A DNA stretch of 64,000 nt from Streptomyces sclerotialus. GTDB lineage: Bacteria > Actinomycetota > Actinomycetes > Streptomycetales > Streptomycetaceae. The notes under the pieces are model-generated. The model made no database searches. It saw nothing but the letters and a program-made list of their open reading frames with translations, and was not told where the DNA came from. The stretch is from assembly GCA_000719105.1 (NCBI GenBank), contig JODX01000003.1, forward strand, positions 287,916-351,915, given 5' to 3'. The translations under genes were made by a program, and so were the position numbers. Shown piece after piece: positions 1-8,982 of this stretch (positions are counted from its first letter, which is position 1; each line of letters begins with the position of its first letter).

Positions 1-57
1 GCGCCCTGCGCCGTGTGAGGATGCTGTCCACGGTGGCGGAGGGAACGGGGGACGGTC

Positions 58-840
58 ATGACCAGTCGGCTGCTGATGCCGCGGCGGCGCACCGGGAGCA
101 CGGAAGGCGTACGGTCGCGGGAAGTCCATGACGGCCATGATGTCGCCGGGTCGGCCGGGGCCACCGCGATCCTGGACTGGGAGCACCCGCTCGTCGCCGG
201 GCTCGTGACGCGCGTACGGCACATCACCGCGCCGCTCGACGCCCCGCTCGACACGCTGCGCGCCGCGCACCGGATCGTCGCGCGCGAGGTCCGTCCCGTG
301 TACTCCGTCGAGGACGGCCGCCGGGCGTCCCGCACCCTGGCGCTGGGGCGCGGCTCGTGCAGTCAGCGGATGGCCGTCCTGGAGGCGGTCGCCCGGGCGA
401 CCGGAGTCCCCACGCGCGTACGCGGGCTGCTCGTCGACGGAGCCTTCTGGTACCCGCGGTTCCCCCGGCTGCGGCCGCTCGTGCCGGAACAGGTGCTGCT
501 GGCGTGGCCTGAGTTCCGGATCGAGGGGACGTGGGTGCCGGTCGGGGAGCTGTTCGGGGAGCCGTCCGGCGTGGGGGGCTTCACCAACCGGGGCAGCGAG
601 ACCCTCTTCGACGCCGTGGCCCGGACCGGCATCCGCTGGGACGCCCCCGCGCCCGGCTGCGACGGCACCGCGGCGTGCGACCTGTCCGCCCGGGTCCGCG
701 TCGACCTCGGGTACTTCACCTCCCGCGACGACCTCTTCGCACGGCACGGACAGACCCTGTGCCGTACGGCCCGGACGGTCTCGGAGCCCGTCCTGGGCCG
801 CTGGAGCGCGGGCGCCCGCACCACCGGTACGGCGGCCTGA
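58..840 (+). CDS. Transglutaminase-like domain protein
   Basis: 260 aa. The centre (residues about 85-140) resembles the transglutaminase-like superfamily: a GRGSCSQR segment supplies the candidate nucleophilic Cys, followed by AVARATGVPTRVRGL and a later Trp/Phe-rich stretch. Family members are papain-fold enzymes or inactive relatives; the substrate here is unknown. No signal peptide or membrane segment is visible, so it is probably cytoplasmic. ATG start follows a GGGGGA Shine-Dalgarno sequence at good spacing. It converges on the histidine kinase gene, with 19 bp between the stops. The fold is likely; the reaction is not assigned. Confidence 0.75.
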   Translation: MTSRLLMPRRRTGSTEGVRSREVHDGHDVAGSAGATAILDWEHPLVAGLVTRVRHITAPLDAPLDTLRAAHRIVAREVRPVYSVEDGRRASRTLALGRGSCSQRMAVLEAVARATGVPTRVRGLLVDGAFWYPRFPRLRPLVPEQVLLAWPEFRIEGTWVPVGELFGEPSGVGGFTNRGSETLFDAVARTGIRWDAPAPGCDGTAACDLSARVRVDLGYFTSRDDLFARHGQTLCRTARTVSEPVLGRWSAGARTTGTAA

Positions 841-859
841 GACCACCGGCCCCAGCCGG

Positions 860-2380
860 TCACCGGTCCCGGGTTCCCTCCCCCGTCTCCGCCGCCGGCA
901 CCGTGAATCCGATGACCGCGCCGCCTCCGGCCCGCCGCCGGGCGAAGGGCGCACCCCCGTGTGCCTCGGCGACCTCCCGCATGATGGACAGACCGAGGCC
1001 CGAGCCGGGCAGGCTGCGGGCGGCGGGGGTGCGGTAGAAGCGGTCGAAGACGCGGACCAGGTCGTCGCCGTCGATGCCGGGACCCCGGTCGCGCACCTCT
1101 ACGCGGACGACCCCCGTCCCGGTTGCGGTCCCGGTCCCCGTTCCGACGCCGGTGCCGGTCCCGGTGCCGGTGCCCTCCGGGTCGTCGGTCCCGTCCCCCG
1201 GCCCCGGTCCCGGTCCCGTCACCACGATCTCGATCGTCCCTGCTCCCCCGCGGTCGAACTTCGCCGCGTTCTCCACCAGGTTCGACACCGCGCGCTGCAG
1301 CGCACTCGCCCGGCCCCGCACCGTGGTGTCGCCCGTCGCCCGTACCGCGATCTCCCGGCCGGTCCGGCGGCGGGCGGGCGTCGCCACGTCCTCGGCGATG
1401 TCGGCGAGGGCCACCCGCTGGACCGGCTCGGTGCCGGACTGGCCGGCCGCCAGGTCCACCAGCTCGTTGACCAGGTCGGTCAGTTCACGGGCCTCCTGGG
1501 CGAGGTCGGTGACCAGGTCCTCGCGGACGGCGGGCGGGAACTCGCCGATGCGGCGCAGCAGGGAGATGTTGGTGCGCAGGGAGGTCAGGGGGGTGCGGAG
1601 TTCGTGGCCCGCGTCCTGGACCAGTCGCCGCTGGTCCTCCTCCGACCGGGCGAGCCGGACCAGCATGCGGTCGAAGGAGCGGCCGACGCGGGCCACCTCG
1701 TCGCGGCCGGTGACGGGGACCTGGATGTCGAGCCGGCCGGTGCGGGCGACGTCCTCCGCCGCGCCGGCCAGCCGTACCAGGCGCCGGGTGAGGCGGCGGG
1801 CCAGCCACCAGCCGAACAGCCCGGCCGACAGGACGACCGCCGCGACCAGCAGCACCGTGCGCTGCTGCAGCTCCCGCAGCAGGTCCTCGGTGTCGCTGAA
1901 CTCCTGGGCGACCTGGACCGCGCCCCGCCCGTCGCCGAGGGACACGGTGGCCACGCGGTAGCGCCCGTCGCCCCGGGCCACCTCGTCGTGCTGGACCACC
2001 CGGCCCGCGGCGGCCGCGTCGGCCGTACGGCGGTCCATCGAGCGGACGGGGAGGCCCGGGCCGCCGGGGTCCGCGATCTCACCGCCCGGGCCCAGCACCT
2101 GGACGACCGGCCGGCCCGTGCCCAGCAGTTCGTCGCGCGGTCCGCCCCGGTCGGCGGCGGCGTAGTCCTCGGGGCCGAGCTCCTGCTCCTGTACCTGGTC
2201 GCGCAGTTCCCGCACCATCCCGGCGAACACGGTCAGCTGGTCGACCCGGACGAGGCGGGCCGCCGCGCTGTAACTGAGGAAGCCCACGAGGACGGTGACG
2301 ACGGCGGCGACGAGGGCGAACGAGACCGTGAAGGTGGTCCGGAGGGCGGAGATCCGGGGCCGGCGCGGGCGCACGGGCAC
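860..2380 (-). CDS. Sensor histidine kinase
   Basis: 506 aa membrane histidine kinase. TM1 is at about residues 14-38, an extracytoplasmic sensor at 39-173, TM2 at 174-192, HAMP at 193-245, and the HisKA domain has the phosphorylatable His258 in GHELRTPLTSL. The HATPase has an N-box (NLVENAAKF, about 367-375), G1 (DRGPGI, about 430-435) and G2 (GSGLGLSI). The GTG start directly abuts the TGA of the upstream response regulator (TGAGTG), so the pair is translationally coupled. Odd feature: a Gly-Thr/Pro-Gly rich insertion at residues about 387-422 between N-box and G1, encoded by a 6-bp tandem repeat. The architecture matches MtrB/CseC-like kinases; the stimulus is unknown. Confidence 0.93.
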   Translation of the reverse strand: MPVRPRRPRISALRTTFTVSFALVAAVVTVLVGFLSYSAAARLVRVDQLTVFAGMVRELRDQVQEQELGPEDYAAADRGGPRDELLGTGRPVVQVLGPGGEIADPGGPGLPVRSMDRRTADAAAAGRVVQHDEVARGDGRYRVATVSLGDGRGAVQVAQEFSDTEDLLRELQQRTVLLVAAVVLSAGLFGWWLARRLTRRLVRLAGAAEDVARTGRLDIQVPVTGRDEVARVGRSFDRMLVRLARSEEDQRRLVQDAGHELRTPLTSLRTNISLLRRIGEFPPAVREDLVTDLAQEARELTDLVNELVDLAAGQSGTEPVQRVALADIAEDVATPARRRTGREIAVRATGDTTVRGRASALQRAVSNLVENAAKFDRGGAGTIEIVVTGPGPGPGDGTDDPEGTGTGTGTGVGTGTGTATGTGVVRVEVRDRGPGIDGDDLVRVFDRFYRTPAARSLPGSGLGLSIMREVAEAHGGAPFARRRAGGGAVIGFTVPAAETGEGTRDR

Positions 2381-3112
2381 TCAGTCCTCCCTCAGCACGT
2401 ACCCCACGCCGCGCACCGTGTGGATCAGCGCCGGGGCTCCCGGCTCGTCGAGCTTGCGCCGCAGATAGCCCACGTAGACGGCGAGGTTCTTGGAGCCGGG
2501 GCCGAAGTCGTAGCCCCAGATGCGGTCGTAGACGGTCGTGTGGTCGAGGACCGTGCCGGCGTTGCGCACGAGGAGTTCGAGGAGGTCGAACTCGGTTCTG
2601 GTCAGCTCCAGTTCCCGTGCCCCGCGCCAGGCCCGCCGCGCGTGGACGTCCATGCGCAGTCCCGCCACCGTGAGGAAGCCGGTACCGGTGTCCCTGTACG
2701 GCGGCCGGGGCCCGTCCGCCGCCGGCCGTGGCCCGTCCGCCGGGTTGCCCGTTCGGCGCAGCAGGGCTCTCAATCGGGCGAACACCTCCTCTACGTCGAA
2801 CGGCTTAACGACGTAGTCGTCCGCCCCGGCGTCCAGACCGGCGATCCGGTCGGCCGTCTCCACCAGCGCGGTGAGCATCAGGATCGGCGTCCGGTCCCCC
2901 TCGGCCCGCAGGACACGGCACACCTGGAGCCCGTCGATCCCGGGCATCATCACGTCCAGTACGAGCACGTCCGGCGGCGTCCGGTGGGCCTGCGCGAGCG
3001 CCTCCACACCGTCGGCCACGGCCGTGACCTCGTAACCCTCAAGGGTCAACGCGCGTTCCAGGGCATGTCGAATGGCGCGGTCGTCCTCGGCGAGCAGCAC
3101 AGTCTGGGGCAC
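2381..3112 (-). CDS. OmpR-family response regulator
   Basis: 243 aa if translation begins at the GTG giving VPQTVLLAEDD. The receiver domain has acidic residues EDD at 9-11, phosphoacceptor Asp53 in VLDVMMPG and the KPF Lys. A linker leads to an OmpR/PhoB winged helix (ELTRTEFDLLELL...VYVGYLRRKL...TVRGVGYVL). It receives phosphate from the kinase encoded immediately downstream and should act as a DNA-binding transcription factor. The reading frame extends upstream for about 94 codons, but that part has no receiver homology and is Arg/Ser-rich, so the GTG at 3112 is preferred. No clear Shine-Dalgarno precedes it; a leaderless transcript is possible. Confidence 0.93.
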   Translation of the reverse strand: MPQTVLLAEDDRAIRHALERALTLEGYEVTAVADGVEALAQAHRTPPDVLVLDVMMPGIDGLQVCRVLRAEGDRTPILMLTALVETADRIAGLDAGADDYVVKPFDVEEVFARLRALLRRTGNPADGPRPAADGPRPPYRDTGTGFLTVAGLRMDVHARRAWRGARELELTRTEFDLLELLVRNAGTVLDHTTVYDRIWGYDFGPGSKNLAVYVGYLRRKLDEPGAPALIHTVRGVGYVLRED

Positions 3113-3437
3113 CTCACCAGTCTGCCAAGGCCGCGGCCACGTACCACCTGATGAGGACGGCGGGAGCGGGCTTCTTACCCCTCTCTCACCGCGTCTCCCG
3201 CACCGGATCCGGTACACCGCATCGGGTGAGGAGGACCGAGGCCACGCCGGGAAGGGTCGTATGAAGCGCAGGGTGAAGCGCACGGAACTCAGCGGGCGGA
3301 GCGGGTACGCGACCCGTATGGAGCCCGAGGAACCGACGCGGCGCGCACCGCACGACGCACACGACGAGCACGAAGGACATGAGCGGACCCACATTCCGCG
3401 TACGACGTTTCACCGCCCCCCGACGAAGGCCCGGCGC
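3113..3437. promoter_or_regulatory. Divergent intergenic region (response regulator / glycosyltransferase)
   Basis: 325 bp between two divergent starts. In-frame extensions of both neighbours run through it, but none looks like conserved protein. It must carry promoters for the two-component operon and the glycosyltransferase. No confident -10/-35 pair or RNA element could be picked by eye. Confidence 0.4.
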
Positions 3438-4739
3438 ATGAAGATCGTGTTCCTGCTGCACAACGCGTACGCCATCGGCGGCACCGTCCGCACCACGCTG
3501 AACCTCGCGTCGGCGCTGGCGGACCGGCACGAGGTGGAGATCGTGTCGATGTCGCGGCACCGGGACACGCCCCGCTTCACCGTCGACCCGCGCATCCGGC
3601 TCGTCCCCATGGTGGACCTGCGGCCGGGCAGCGCGGACCCGGACGACCCCGCGTACGGGCGCCCGGCCCTGGACTTCCCCATGGAGGACAAGCGCCACCA
3701 CCAGTACAGCCGCCTCACCGACCTGCGAGTACGCGCCCACCTGTCCGCCTGCCGAGCGGACGTCGTCATCGGCACCCGGCCCGGCCTCAACGTGTACGTC
3801 GCCCGCTTCGCACCCCGCCGCGCACTGCGCATCGGGCAGGAGCACCTGCGCCTCGACGCGCACGACGAAACGTTGCGCAAGGTGCTGGCCCGGCACTACC
3901 GCGACCTGGACGCGGTGGTGACGACGACCGAGGCGGACGCCCGGGTGTACCGGGCGCGGATGACGCTGCCGGGGGTGCGGGTGCTGTCGGTACCCAACAT
4001 CGTGCCCGAGGTGGACGTCCCCCCGTCCGGCCTCACCGCGCCGGTGATCGCGGCGGCCGGCCGGCTCGCCCGCGGCAAGCGCTTCGACCTGCTCCTGGAG
4101 GCGTTCGCCCGGGTCGCGGCGAAGGAGCCGGACTGGGAGCTGCGCATCTACGGCGGCGGCAGGCAGAAGGAACGTCTGCACAGGCTGGTCGAGGGTCTCG
4201 GGCTGACCGGCCGGGCCCGTCTGCTGGGGCCGCGCACCCCGATCGAGGCCGAGTTCGCCCAGGCGTCGCTGGTGGTCAGCGCCTCGGACGCGGAGTCGTT
4301 CGGGATGACACTGGTCGAGGCGATGCGCTGCGGGGTGCCCGTCGTCAGCACGGACTGCCCGCTCGGGCCCGCCGAGATCATCACGGACGGCGTCGACGGC
4401 CGTCTCGTCCCCGTCGGGGACGCCGAGGCCCTCGCCGACGCGATACTGGAGCTGATCGCGGACGGCGCGACCCGGCGGGCGATGGGCAGCGCGGCGCTGG
4501 AGAGCGCCCGCCGCTACGACCCCGCCCCGATCATCGCCCGCTACGAACTGCTGTTCGCGGAGCTGCGCGCCACCCAGTGCCGGCGGGGATGGGTACGGGA
4601 GAGGGCGCGGGCGAGGACCTGGCTCCGGCGCCGCATCCGGCTGGTACGGCGCCGGGTACGGGCGTGGCGCGCGAGTGCGGGCCGGTCGGGCCGGTCGGGC
4701 CGATCAGGCCGATCAGGCACGACGATCACGAGCGGCTGA
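3438..4739 (+). CDS. GT4-family glycosyltransferase
   Basis: 433 aa. The N-terminal GT-B half begins MKIVFLLHNAYAIGGTVRTT (donor/acceptor Gly loop). The C-terminal half has AAGRLARGKRFDLLLEAFA and the nucleotide-sugar signature SDAESFGMTLVEAMRCGVPVVSTD (residues about 285-310), with Glu residues in the E-x7-E arrangement usual for retaining GT4 enzymes. It probably transfers a sugar to a cell-surface or secondary-metabolite acceptor; the acceptor is unknown. ATG start with upstream AAGG. The C-terminus is unusual: a basic Arg-rich stretch followed by a 9-bp repeat encoding GRS units. Confidence 0.88.
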   Translation: MKIVFLLHNAYAIGGTVRTTLNLASALADRHEVEIVSMSRHRDTPRFTVDPRIRLVPMVDLRPGSADPDDPAYGRPALDFPMEDKRHHQYSRLTDLRVRAHLSACRADVVIGTRPGLNVYVARFAPRRALRIGQEHLRLDAHDETLRKVLARHYRDLDAVVTTTEADARVYRARMTLPGVRVLSVPNIVPEVDVPPSGLTAPVIAAAGRLARGKRFDLLLEAFARVAAKEPDWELRIYGGGRQKERLHRLVEGLGLTGRARLLGPRTPIEAEFAQASLVVSASDAESFGMTLVEAMRCGVPVVSTDCPLGPAEIITDGVDGRLVPVGDAEALADAILELIADGATRRAMGSAALESARRYDPAPIIARYELLFAELRATQCRRGWVRERARARTWLRRRIRLVRRRVRAWRASAGRSGRSGRSGRSGTTITSG

Positions 4740-4827
4740 TGGGCAGGGCGGCCATTCCCAGCCGCCGGCCCACAGCCGCCATGACCGCCACGGCCGCCAC
4801 CGCCGCCCGCCTCCCCGAAGCCGTCGG

Positions 4828-5532
4828 CTACGGCCGCAACGCCGCGAGCTGCTGCTCGAAGGGGACCACGGGCGGCAGCTCCGCCCCGGAGCCGGGGGCG
4901 GCCTCCGCCCCGGGCGCCGACGGGACCTCCGGCCCGGACGGTACCCCGGACTCGTACGCCTCCCCGGACCGGCTACCGGCACCGGCACCGGCACCGGCAC
5001 CGGCACCGGCCGGAGGCCACACGCCCAGCAGCCCCGCCAGTTCCCCGGCCGCCCGCTCGGTCCGCTCGGCGAGCCCGTCCGCGCCCCAGTCCTCCGAGGC
5101 CGCGTAGACCGCGGTGGGCACGGTCGTCGCGCGCAGGTACGCGAACAGCGGGCGCAGCGCGTGTTCGAGCACCAGCGAATGCCGGGCGGAGCCGCCGGTG
5201 GCCGCGAGGAGCACCGGCTTCCCGACCAGGGCGTCCTTGTCCAGCACGTCGAAGAAGGACTTGAACAGCCCGCTGTACGAGGCGGAGAACACCGGCGTGA
5301 CCACGATCAGGCCGTCCGCCGCCTCGACGGCGCCCAGCGCGGCGGACAGCCGCGGGCCCGGGAAGCCGTTGGTGAAGTTGTGCGCGATCTCGACGGCCAG
5401 GTCGCGCAGCTCGACGACCTGGACGTCGGCCTCACCGGGCACGCGCGCGACGGTCGCGGCGGCCAGCCGGTCACCCAGCAGCCGCGTGGACGACGGCACG
5501 CTCAGCCCCGCCGAGACGACGACGAGCTTCAT
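4828..5532 (-). CDS. NADPH-dependent FMN reductase (LLM-partner type)
   Basis: 234 aa flavodoxin-fold reductase. It begins MKLVVVSAGLSVPSSTRLLGDRL and has TPVFSASYSGLFKSFFDVLD, typical of the CE1759 subgroup of FMN reductases. It probably supplies reduced FMN to the LLM monooxygenase-like protein encoded just upstream: its ATG overlaps that gene's TGA (ATGA), so the two are translationally coupled. The C-terminal tail (about residues 175-234) is Pro/Gly/Ala-rich and contains an (Ala-Gly)n run from a 6-bp tandem repeat, beyond the normal family length. Confidence 0.88.
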   Translation of the reverse strand: MKLVVVSAGLSVPSSTRLLGDRLAAATVARVPGEADVQVVELRDLAVEIAHNFTNGFPGPRLSAALGAVEAADGLIVVTPVFSASYSGLFKSFFDVLDKDALVGKPVLLAATGGSARHSLVLEHALRPLFAYLRATTVPTAVYAASEDWGADGLAERTERAAGELAGLLGVWPPAGAGAGAGAGAGSRSGEAYESGVPSGPEVPSAPGAEAAPGSGAELPPVVPFEQQLAALRP

Positions 5533-6647
5533 GCGCGGGCTCCTTCCTGCGCGGCGGCCTCGGCGGCCCTGACGTTCTTGGCGGCCAGCAGCGACCCGTG
5601 GGTCGGCGCGTCCGGCACGTTCGCCGGGCGGCCCTTCGCGAACTCCTCGCGCAGCACCGGCACGACCTCCTCGCCGAGGATGTCGAGCTGCTCCAGCACG
5701 GTCTTCAGCGGCAGCCCCGCGTGGTCCATCAGGAAGAGCTGGCGCTGGTAGTCGCCCGCGTACTCGCGGAAGCTCAGCGTCTTCTCGATGACCTGCTGCG
5801 GCGAGCCGACCGTCAGCGGGGTCTGCGCGGTGAACTCCTCCAGCGACGGCCCGTGCCCGTACACCGGCGCGACGTCGAAGTAGGGGCGGAACTCACGCAC
5901 CGCGTCCTGCGAGTTCTTCCGCATGAACACCTGGCCGCCGAGCCCGACGATCGCCTGCTCGGGCGTGCCGTGGCCGTAGTGCGCGTACCGGTTGCGGTAC
6001 AGCTCGACCATCCGCTTGGTGTGGTCGGCGGGCCAGAAGATGTTGTTGTGGAAGAAGCCGTCGCCGTAGTACGCGGCCTGCTCGGCGATCTCCGGTGAAC
6101 GGATCGAGCCGTGCCAGACGAACGGCGGGACGCCGTCCAGCGGCGCGGGTGTGGAGGTGTAGCCCTGGAGCGGGGTGCGGAACTTGCCCTCCCAGTTCAC
6201 CACCTTCTCGGTCCACAGCCGGCGCAGCAGGGCGTAGTTCTCGATGGCGAGGTTGATGCCCTGCCGGATGTCCTTGCCGAACCAGGGGTAGACCGGGCCG
6301 GTGTTGCCGCGGCCCATGGTCAGGTCGACCCGGCCGTCGGCCAGGTGCTGGAGCATCGCGTAGTCCTCGGCGATCTTCACCGGGTCGTTGGTGGTGATCA
6401 GCGTGGTCGCCGTGGACAGGACCAGCCGCTCGGTCTGCGCCGCGATGTAACCGAGCATCGTGGTCGGGGAGGACGGCACGAACGGCGGGTTGTGGTGCTC
6501 ACCCGTCGCGAACACGTCCAGGCCGACCTCCTCGGCCTTCAGCGCGATCGCGACCATCGCCTTGATGCGCTCCCGCTCGGTCGGCGTCCGGCCCGTGGTC
6601 GGGTCGGGCGTGACGTCGCCGACGCTGAAGATCCCGAACTGCATCAT
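5529..6647 (-). CDS. LLM-class flavin-dependent oxidoreductase
   Basis: 372 aa luciferase-like TIM-barrel flavoenzyme (MMQFGIFSVGDVTPDPTTGRTPTE..., ATGEHHNPPF, TNDPVKIAEDYAMLQHLADGR). Family members use reduced FMN and O2, or F420, on varied substrates; the close FMN reductase partner suggests FMNH2 dependence. Start: GGAGGG lies 8 nt before the first ATG of an ATG-ATG pair; the in-frame GTG three codons upstream overlaps that Shine-Dalgarno and is unlikely. First gene of a two-gene operon, divergent from an AraC-type regulator that may control it. Confidence 0.9.
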   Translation of the reverse strand: MMQFGIFSVGDVTPDPTTGRTPTERERIKAMVAIALKAEEVGLDVFATGEHHNPPFVPSSPTTMLGYIAAQTERLVLSTATTLITTNDPVKIAEDYAMLQHLADGRVDLTMGRGNTGPVYPWFGKDIRQGINLAIENYALLRRLWTEKVVNWEGKFRTPLQGYTSTPAPLDGVPPFVWHGSIRSPEIAEQAAYYGDGFFHNNIFWPADHTKRMVELYRNRYAHYGHGTPEQAIVGLGGQVFMRKNSQDAVREFRPYFDVAPVYGHGPSLEEFTAQTPLTVGSPQQVIEKTLSFREYAGDYQRQLFLMDHAGLPLKTVLEQLDILGEEVVPVLREEFAKGRPANVPDAPTHGSLLAAKNVRAAEAAAQEGARA

Positions 6648-6750
6648 GGCTGCCACCCTCCAGGTTGTTTACGATTCAACTATACCCCTGAACGGCCGGC
6701 CACCCCCCGCTATTCCGCATCCATGGCCCTCCGTGCCTACGCTCCCTCCC
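6648..6750. promoter_or_regulatory. Divergent promoter region with AT-rich candidate operator
   Basis: 103 bp between the LLM gene and the AraC-type gene. A conspicuously AT-rich patch (6665-6686, gtttacgattcaactata) stands out in very GC-rich DNA. On the minus strand it reads TATAGTTGAATCGTAAAC, the kind of TTGAA-containing site often seen at flavoenzyme promoters in actinomycetes. Which factor binds is not known. Confidence 0.4.
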
Positions 6751-7572
6751 ATGGCCGCCCCACGCCGTGACACCCGAGGCATCGTCGACGCCGCGGAGCT
6801 CTTCGCCCGCGTCCGCTTCCGCCGCCGTGAACCGGCCGAGCCGCTCCGCCCGTATCTGGAGCACTACTGGCTGATCGACTGGGACCTCACGGAGCCGTAT
6901 GTCTCCCATGTCGTCCCGCATCCGTCCGTGAACGTCGTCTTCCAGCGCTACGAGGGCACCGACGGAGACGGCTTCGCCGAGGTCGCCGGCATCGGCCTCG
7001 ACCTGTTCGCCCAGAAGCTGGAGGGCCGCGGCCGGGTCTGCGGCATCCAGTTCCGCCCCGGCGGCTTCCGGCCCTTCGCTCCGGGCCGGCCGGTCTCCGA
7101 CTGGACGGGCCGGCGCGTCCTGCTGCCCGAGGCGCTTCCACGCGTCCCCGCCGCCGCGGCCGTCGCCTCCGTGCTAGACCCGGACGACGAGGACGCGCGC
7201 GTGGCCGCCCTCGACGCGTTCTTGCTGGACCTCGCCCCGGAGCCCGATCCACAGGCCGACCTCACCATGGCCCTCGTGGACCGCATCCGCACCGACCGCG
7301 CCATCCGCCGCGTCGGCGGCTTCGCCCGCGAGCAGGGACTCTCGACGCGGGCTCTCCAGCGCCTCTTCGCCGAGTACGTCGGCGTGGGCCCCAAGTGGGT
7401 CATCCTGCGCTACCGCATCCACGAGGCCCTGGAGCGGGCGGAGACCGACCGCGCCGTGGACTGGGCCGCCCTCGCCGCCGACCTCGGCTACGCGGACCAG
7501 GCCCACCTGGTCCGCGACTTCACCGCGACCGTGGGGGTGCCGCCGACGGCGTACGCGCAGGCCCCGCGCTGA
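6751..7572 (+). CDS. AraC-family transcriptional regulator
   Basis: 273 aa. The N-terminal domain resembles the DUF6597 ligand-binding type (PLRPYLEHYWLIDWD...VVPHPSVNVVFQ...FRPGGFRPF). The C-terminal half is a double helix-turn-helix of the AraC/XylS type (RRVGGFAREQGLSTRALQRLFAEYVGVGPKWVILRYRIHEALE...AALAADLGYADQAHLVRDFTATVGVPPTAY). Start chosen at the ATG giving MAAPRRDTRG; in-frame upstream sequence overlaps the divergent LLM gene. It probably regulates the adjacent LLM/FMN reductase operon. Confidence 0.88.
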   Translation: MAAPRRDTRGIVDAAELFARVRFRRREPAEPLRPYLEHYWLIDWDLTEPYVSHVVPHPSVNVVFQRYEGTDGDGFAEVAGIGLDLFAQKLEGRGRVCGIQFRPGGFRPFAPGRPVSDWTGRRVLLPEALPRVPAAAAVASVLDPDDEDARVAALDAFLLDLAPEPDPQADLTMALVDRIRTDRAIRRVGGFAREQGLSTRALQRLFAEYVGVGPKWVILRYRIHEALERAETDRAVDWAALAADLGYADQAHLVRDFTATVGVPPTAYAQAPR

Positions 7573-7588
7573 TCCCCACCGGGGCAGC

Positions 7589-8368
7589 TCAGAGCTCCCG
7601 GTGCACCTTGGTGTTCGACGCCTGCGCGCGCGGGCGGAGCACAAGCAGGTCGACGTTGACGTGGCTGGGCCGGGTGACCGCCCAGGCGATGGTGTCCGCC
7701 ACGTCGTCCGCGGTCAGCGGCTCGGCGACGCCCTGGTAGACCTTGGCGGCCTTCTCCTCGTCCCCGCGGAACCGGGTCAGCGCGAACTCGTCCGTCTTCA
7801 CCATGCCCGGCGCGATCTCGATGACGCGGACCGGCTGCCCCACGATCTCCAGCCGCAGGGTCTCGGCGAGGACGTGCTCCGCGTGCTTGGCCGCGACGTA
7901 CCCCGCACCGCCCTCGTACGTGCCGTGGCCCGCCGTGGAGGACACCACGACCACCGTGCCGTCGCCGCTCGCGGTGAGGGCCGGGAGCAGCGCCTGGGTC
8001 ATGTTCAGGGTGCCGAGGACGTTCGTCTCGTACATCCGGCGCCAGTCCTCCGGGTCACCCGTCGCGACCGGATCGGAGCCCAGCGCGCCGCCCGCGTTGT
8101 TCACCAGCACGCCGACCGTCCGGAACGCCGTGGCGAACTCGTCGACGGCCGCCCGGTCCGTCACGTCCAGGGGGTACGCGGTGGCCGCGTGGCCCGCCGC
8201 GTTGATCTCCTCCGCCAGAGCCTCGATACGGTCCTTGCGGCGGGCGGTCAGCACCACGCGGTAGCCGGCCGCGGCCAGCTGCCGGGCCGTCGCGGCGCCG
8301 ATGCCGCTGCTCGCACCGGTGACGACGGCGATGCGGGAGGCGGCGGAGGGGGTGGCGGGGGCGGTCAT
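7589..8368 (-). CDS. SDR family oxidoreductase
   Basis: 259 aa classical short-chain dehydrogenase. Cofactor motif TGASSGIG at residues about 18-25, NNAG in VLVNNAGGALG, catalytic Ser in VVSSTAGHG, YVAAK (Tyr/Lys) and PGMVKTDEF. It belongs to the YdfG/serine-dehydrogenase-like group of NADP-dependent enzymes; the substrate is not known. ATG start with GAGGAG Shine-Dalgarno. Its leader carries a 13-bp tandem repeat immediately upstream of the Shine-Dalgarno. Confidence 0.9.
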   Translation of the reverse strand: MTAPATPSAASRIAVVTGASSGIGAATARQLAAAGYRVVLTARRKDRIEALAEEINAAGHAATAYPLDVTDRAAVDEFATAFRTVGVLVNNAGGALGSDPVATGDPEDWRRMYETNVLGTLNMTQALLPALTASGDGTVVVVSSTAGHGTYEGGAGYVAAKHAEHVLAETLRLEIVGQPVRVIEIAPGMVKTDEFALTRFRGDEEKAAKVYQGVAEPLTADDVADTIAWAVTRPSHVNVDLLVLRPRAQASNTKVHREL

Positions 8369-8385
8369 GGACGTAACTCCTCGGT

Positions 8386-8434
8386 GCCGTACTGGATTGC
8401 CGTACTGGATTGCCGTACTGGATTGCCGTACTGG
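8386..8434. repeat. 13-bp tandem repeat in the SDR gene leader
   Basis: Three perfect copies of gccgtactggatt and a fourth partial copy (gccgtactgg), ending 18 bp before the SDR start codon. The unit reads AATCCAGTACGGC on the coding strand. This could be an iterated operator, a leader element or recent slippage. Confidence 0.85.
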
Positions 8435-8481
8435 TGCGGCGCGCTGCCGCTGTGCCGGGTTCCCGCCAGGATAGGTGCGTC

Positions 8482-8820
8482 TCAGTTGCCACCGCGGGGC
8501 GCGTACATGATCAACGCCATCCCCGCCAGGCAGACGAGCGCGCCGATGACGTCCCAGCGGTCGGGCCGGTAGCCGTCCGCGACCATGCCCCAGGCCAGCG
8601 AGCCCGCGACGAACACACCGCCGTACGCGGCGAGGATGCGGCCGAAGTTCGCGTCGGGCTGGAGCGTCGCCACGAACCCGTACACGCCCAGCGCGACGAC
8701 GCCCGCGCCGATCCACAGCCGGCCGCGGTGTTCCCGTACGCCCTGCCACACCAGCCAGGCGCCACCGATCTCGAACAGCGCGGCGAGAACGAACAGGACG
8801 ACGGAGCGGACGATCACCAT
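8482..8820 (-). CDS. YnfA family (UPF0060) membrane protein
   Basis: 112 aa, four predicted transmembrane helices: [64 protein letters not shown] and [20 protein letters not shown]. These match the conserved UPF0060/YnfA small membrane protein family, whose length is about 108-112 aa; relation to small multidrug transporters is suspected for the family. ATG start chosen because the family begins right there; sequence upstream lacks homology. Confidence 0.9.
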   Translation of the reverse strand: MVIVRSVVLFVLAALFEIGGAWLVWQGVREHRGRLWIGAGVVALGVYGFVATLQPDANFGRILAAYGGVFVAGSLAWGMVADGYRPDRWDVIGALVCLAGMALIMYAPRGGN

Positions 8821-8982
8821 ACGGGCAGCCTGCCACGCTCCCCCGCCCGCCCGGCGCGCCGCCCCTCTGGGTGCCTCACCTGATGGGCGGCGCCTGAGCC
8901 CCACCGCCGGGTGGCATGTATGGCGATGCACTCAGGCACTCGGCACTTCGACACTTCGGCACTTCGGCAAGGAGGCGGCGTC

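Noticed and set aside
959..3151. 730-codon plus-strand open frame opposite the two-component genes
   Set aside because: Antisense shadow of the kinase and regulator; no protein-like motifs.
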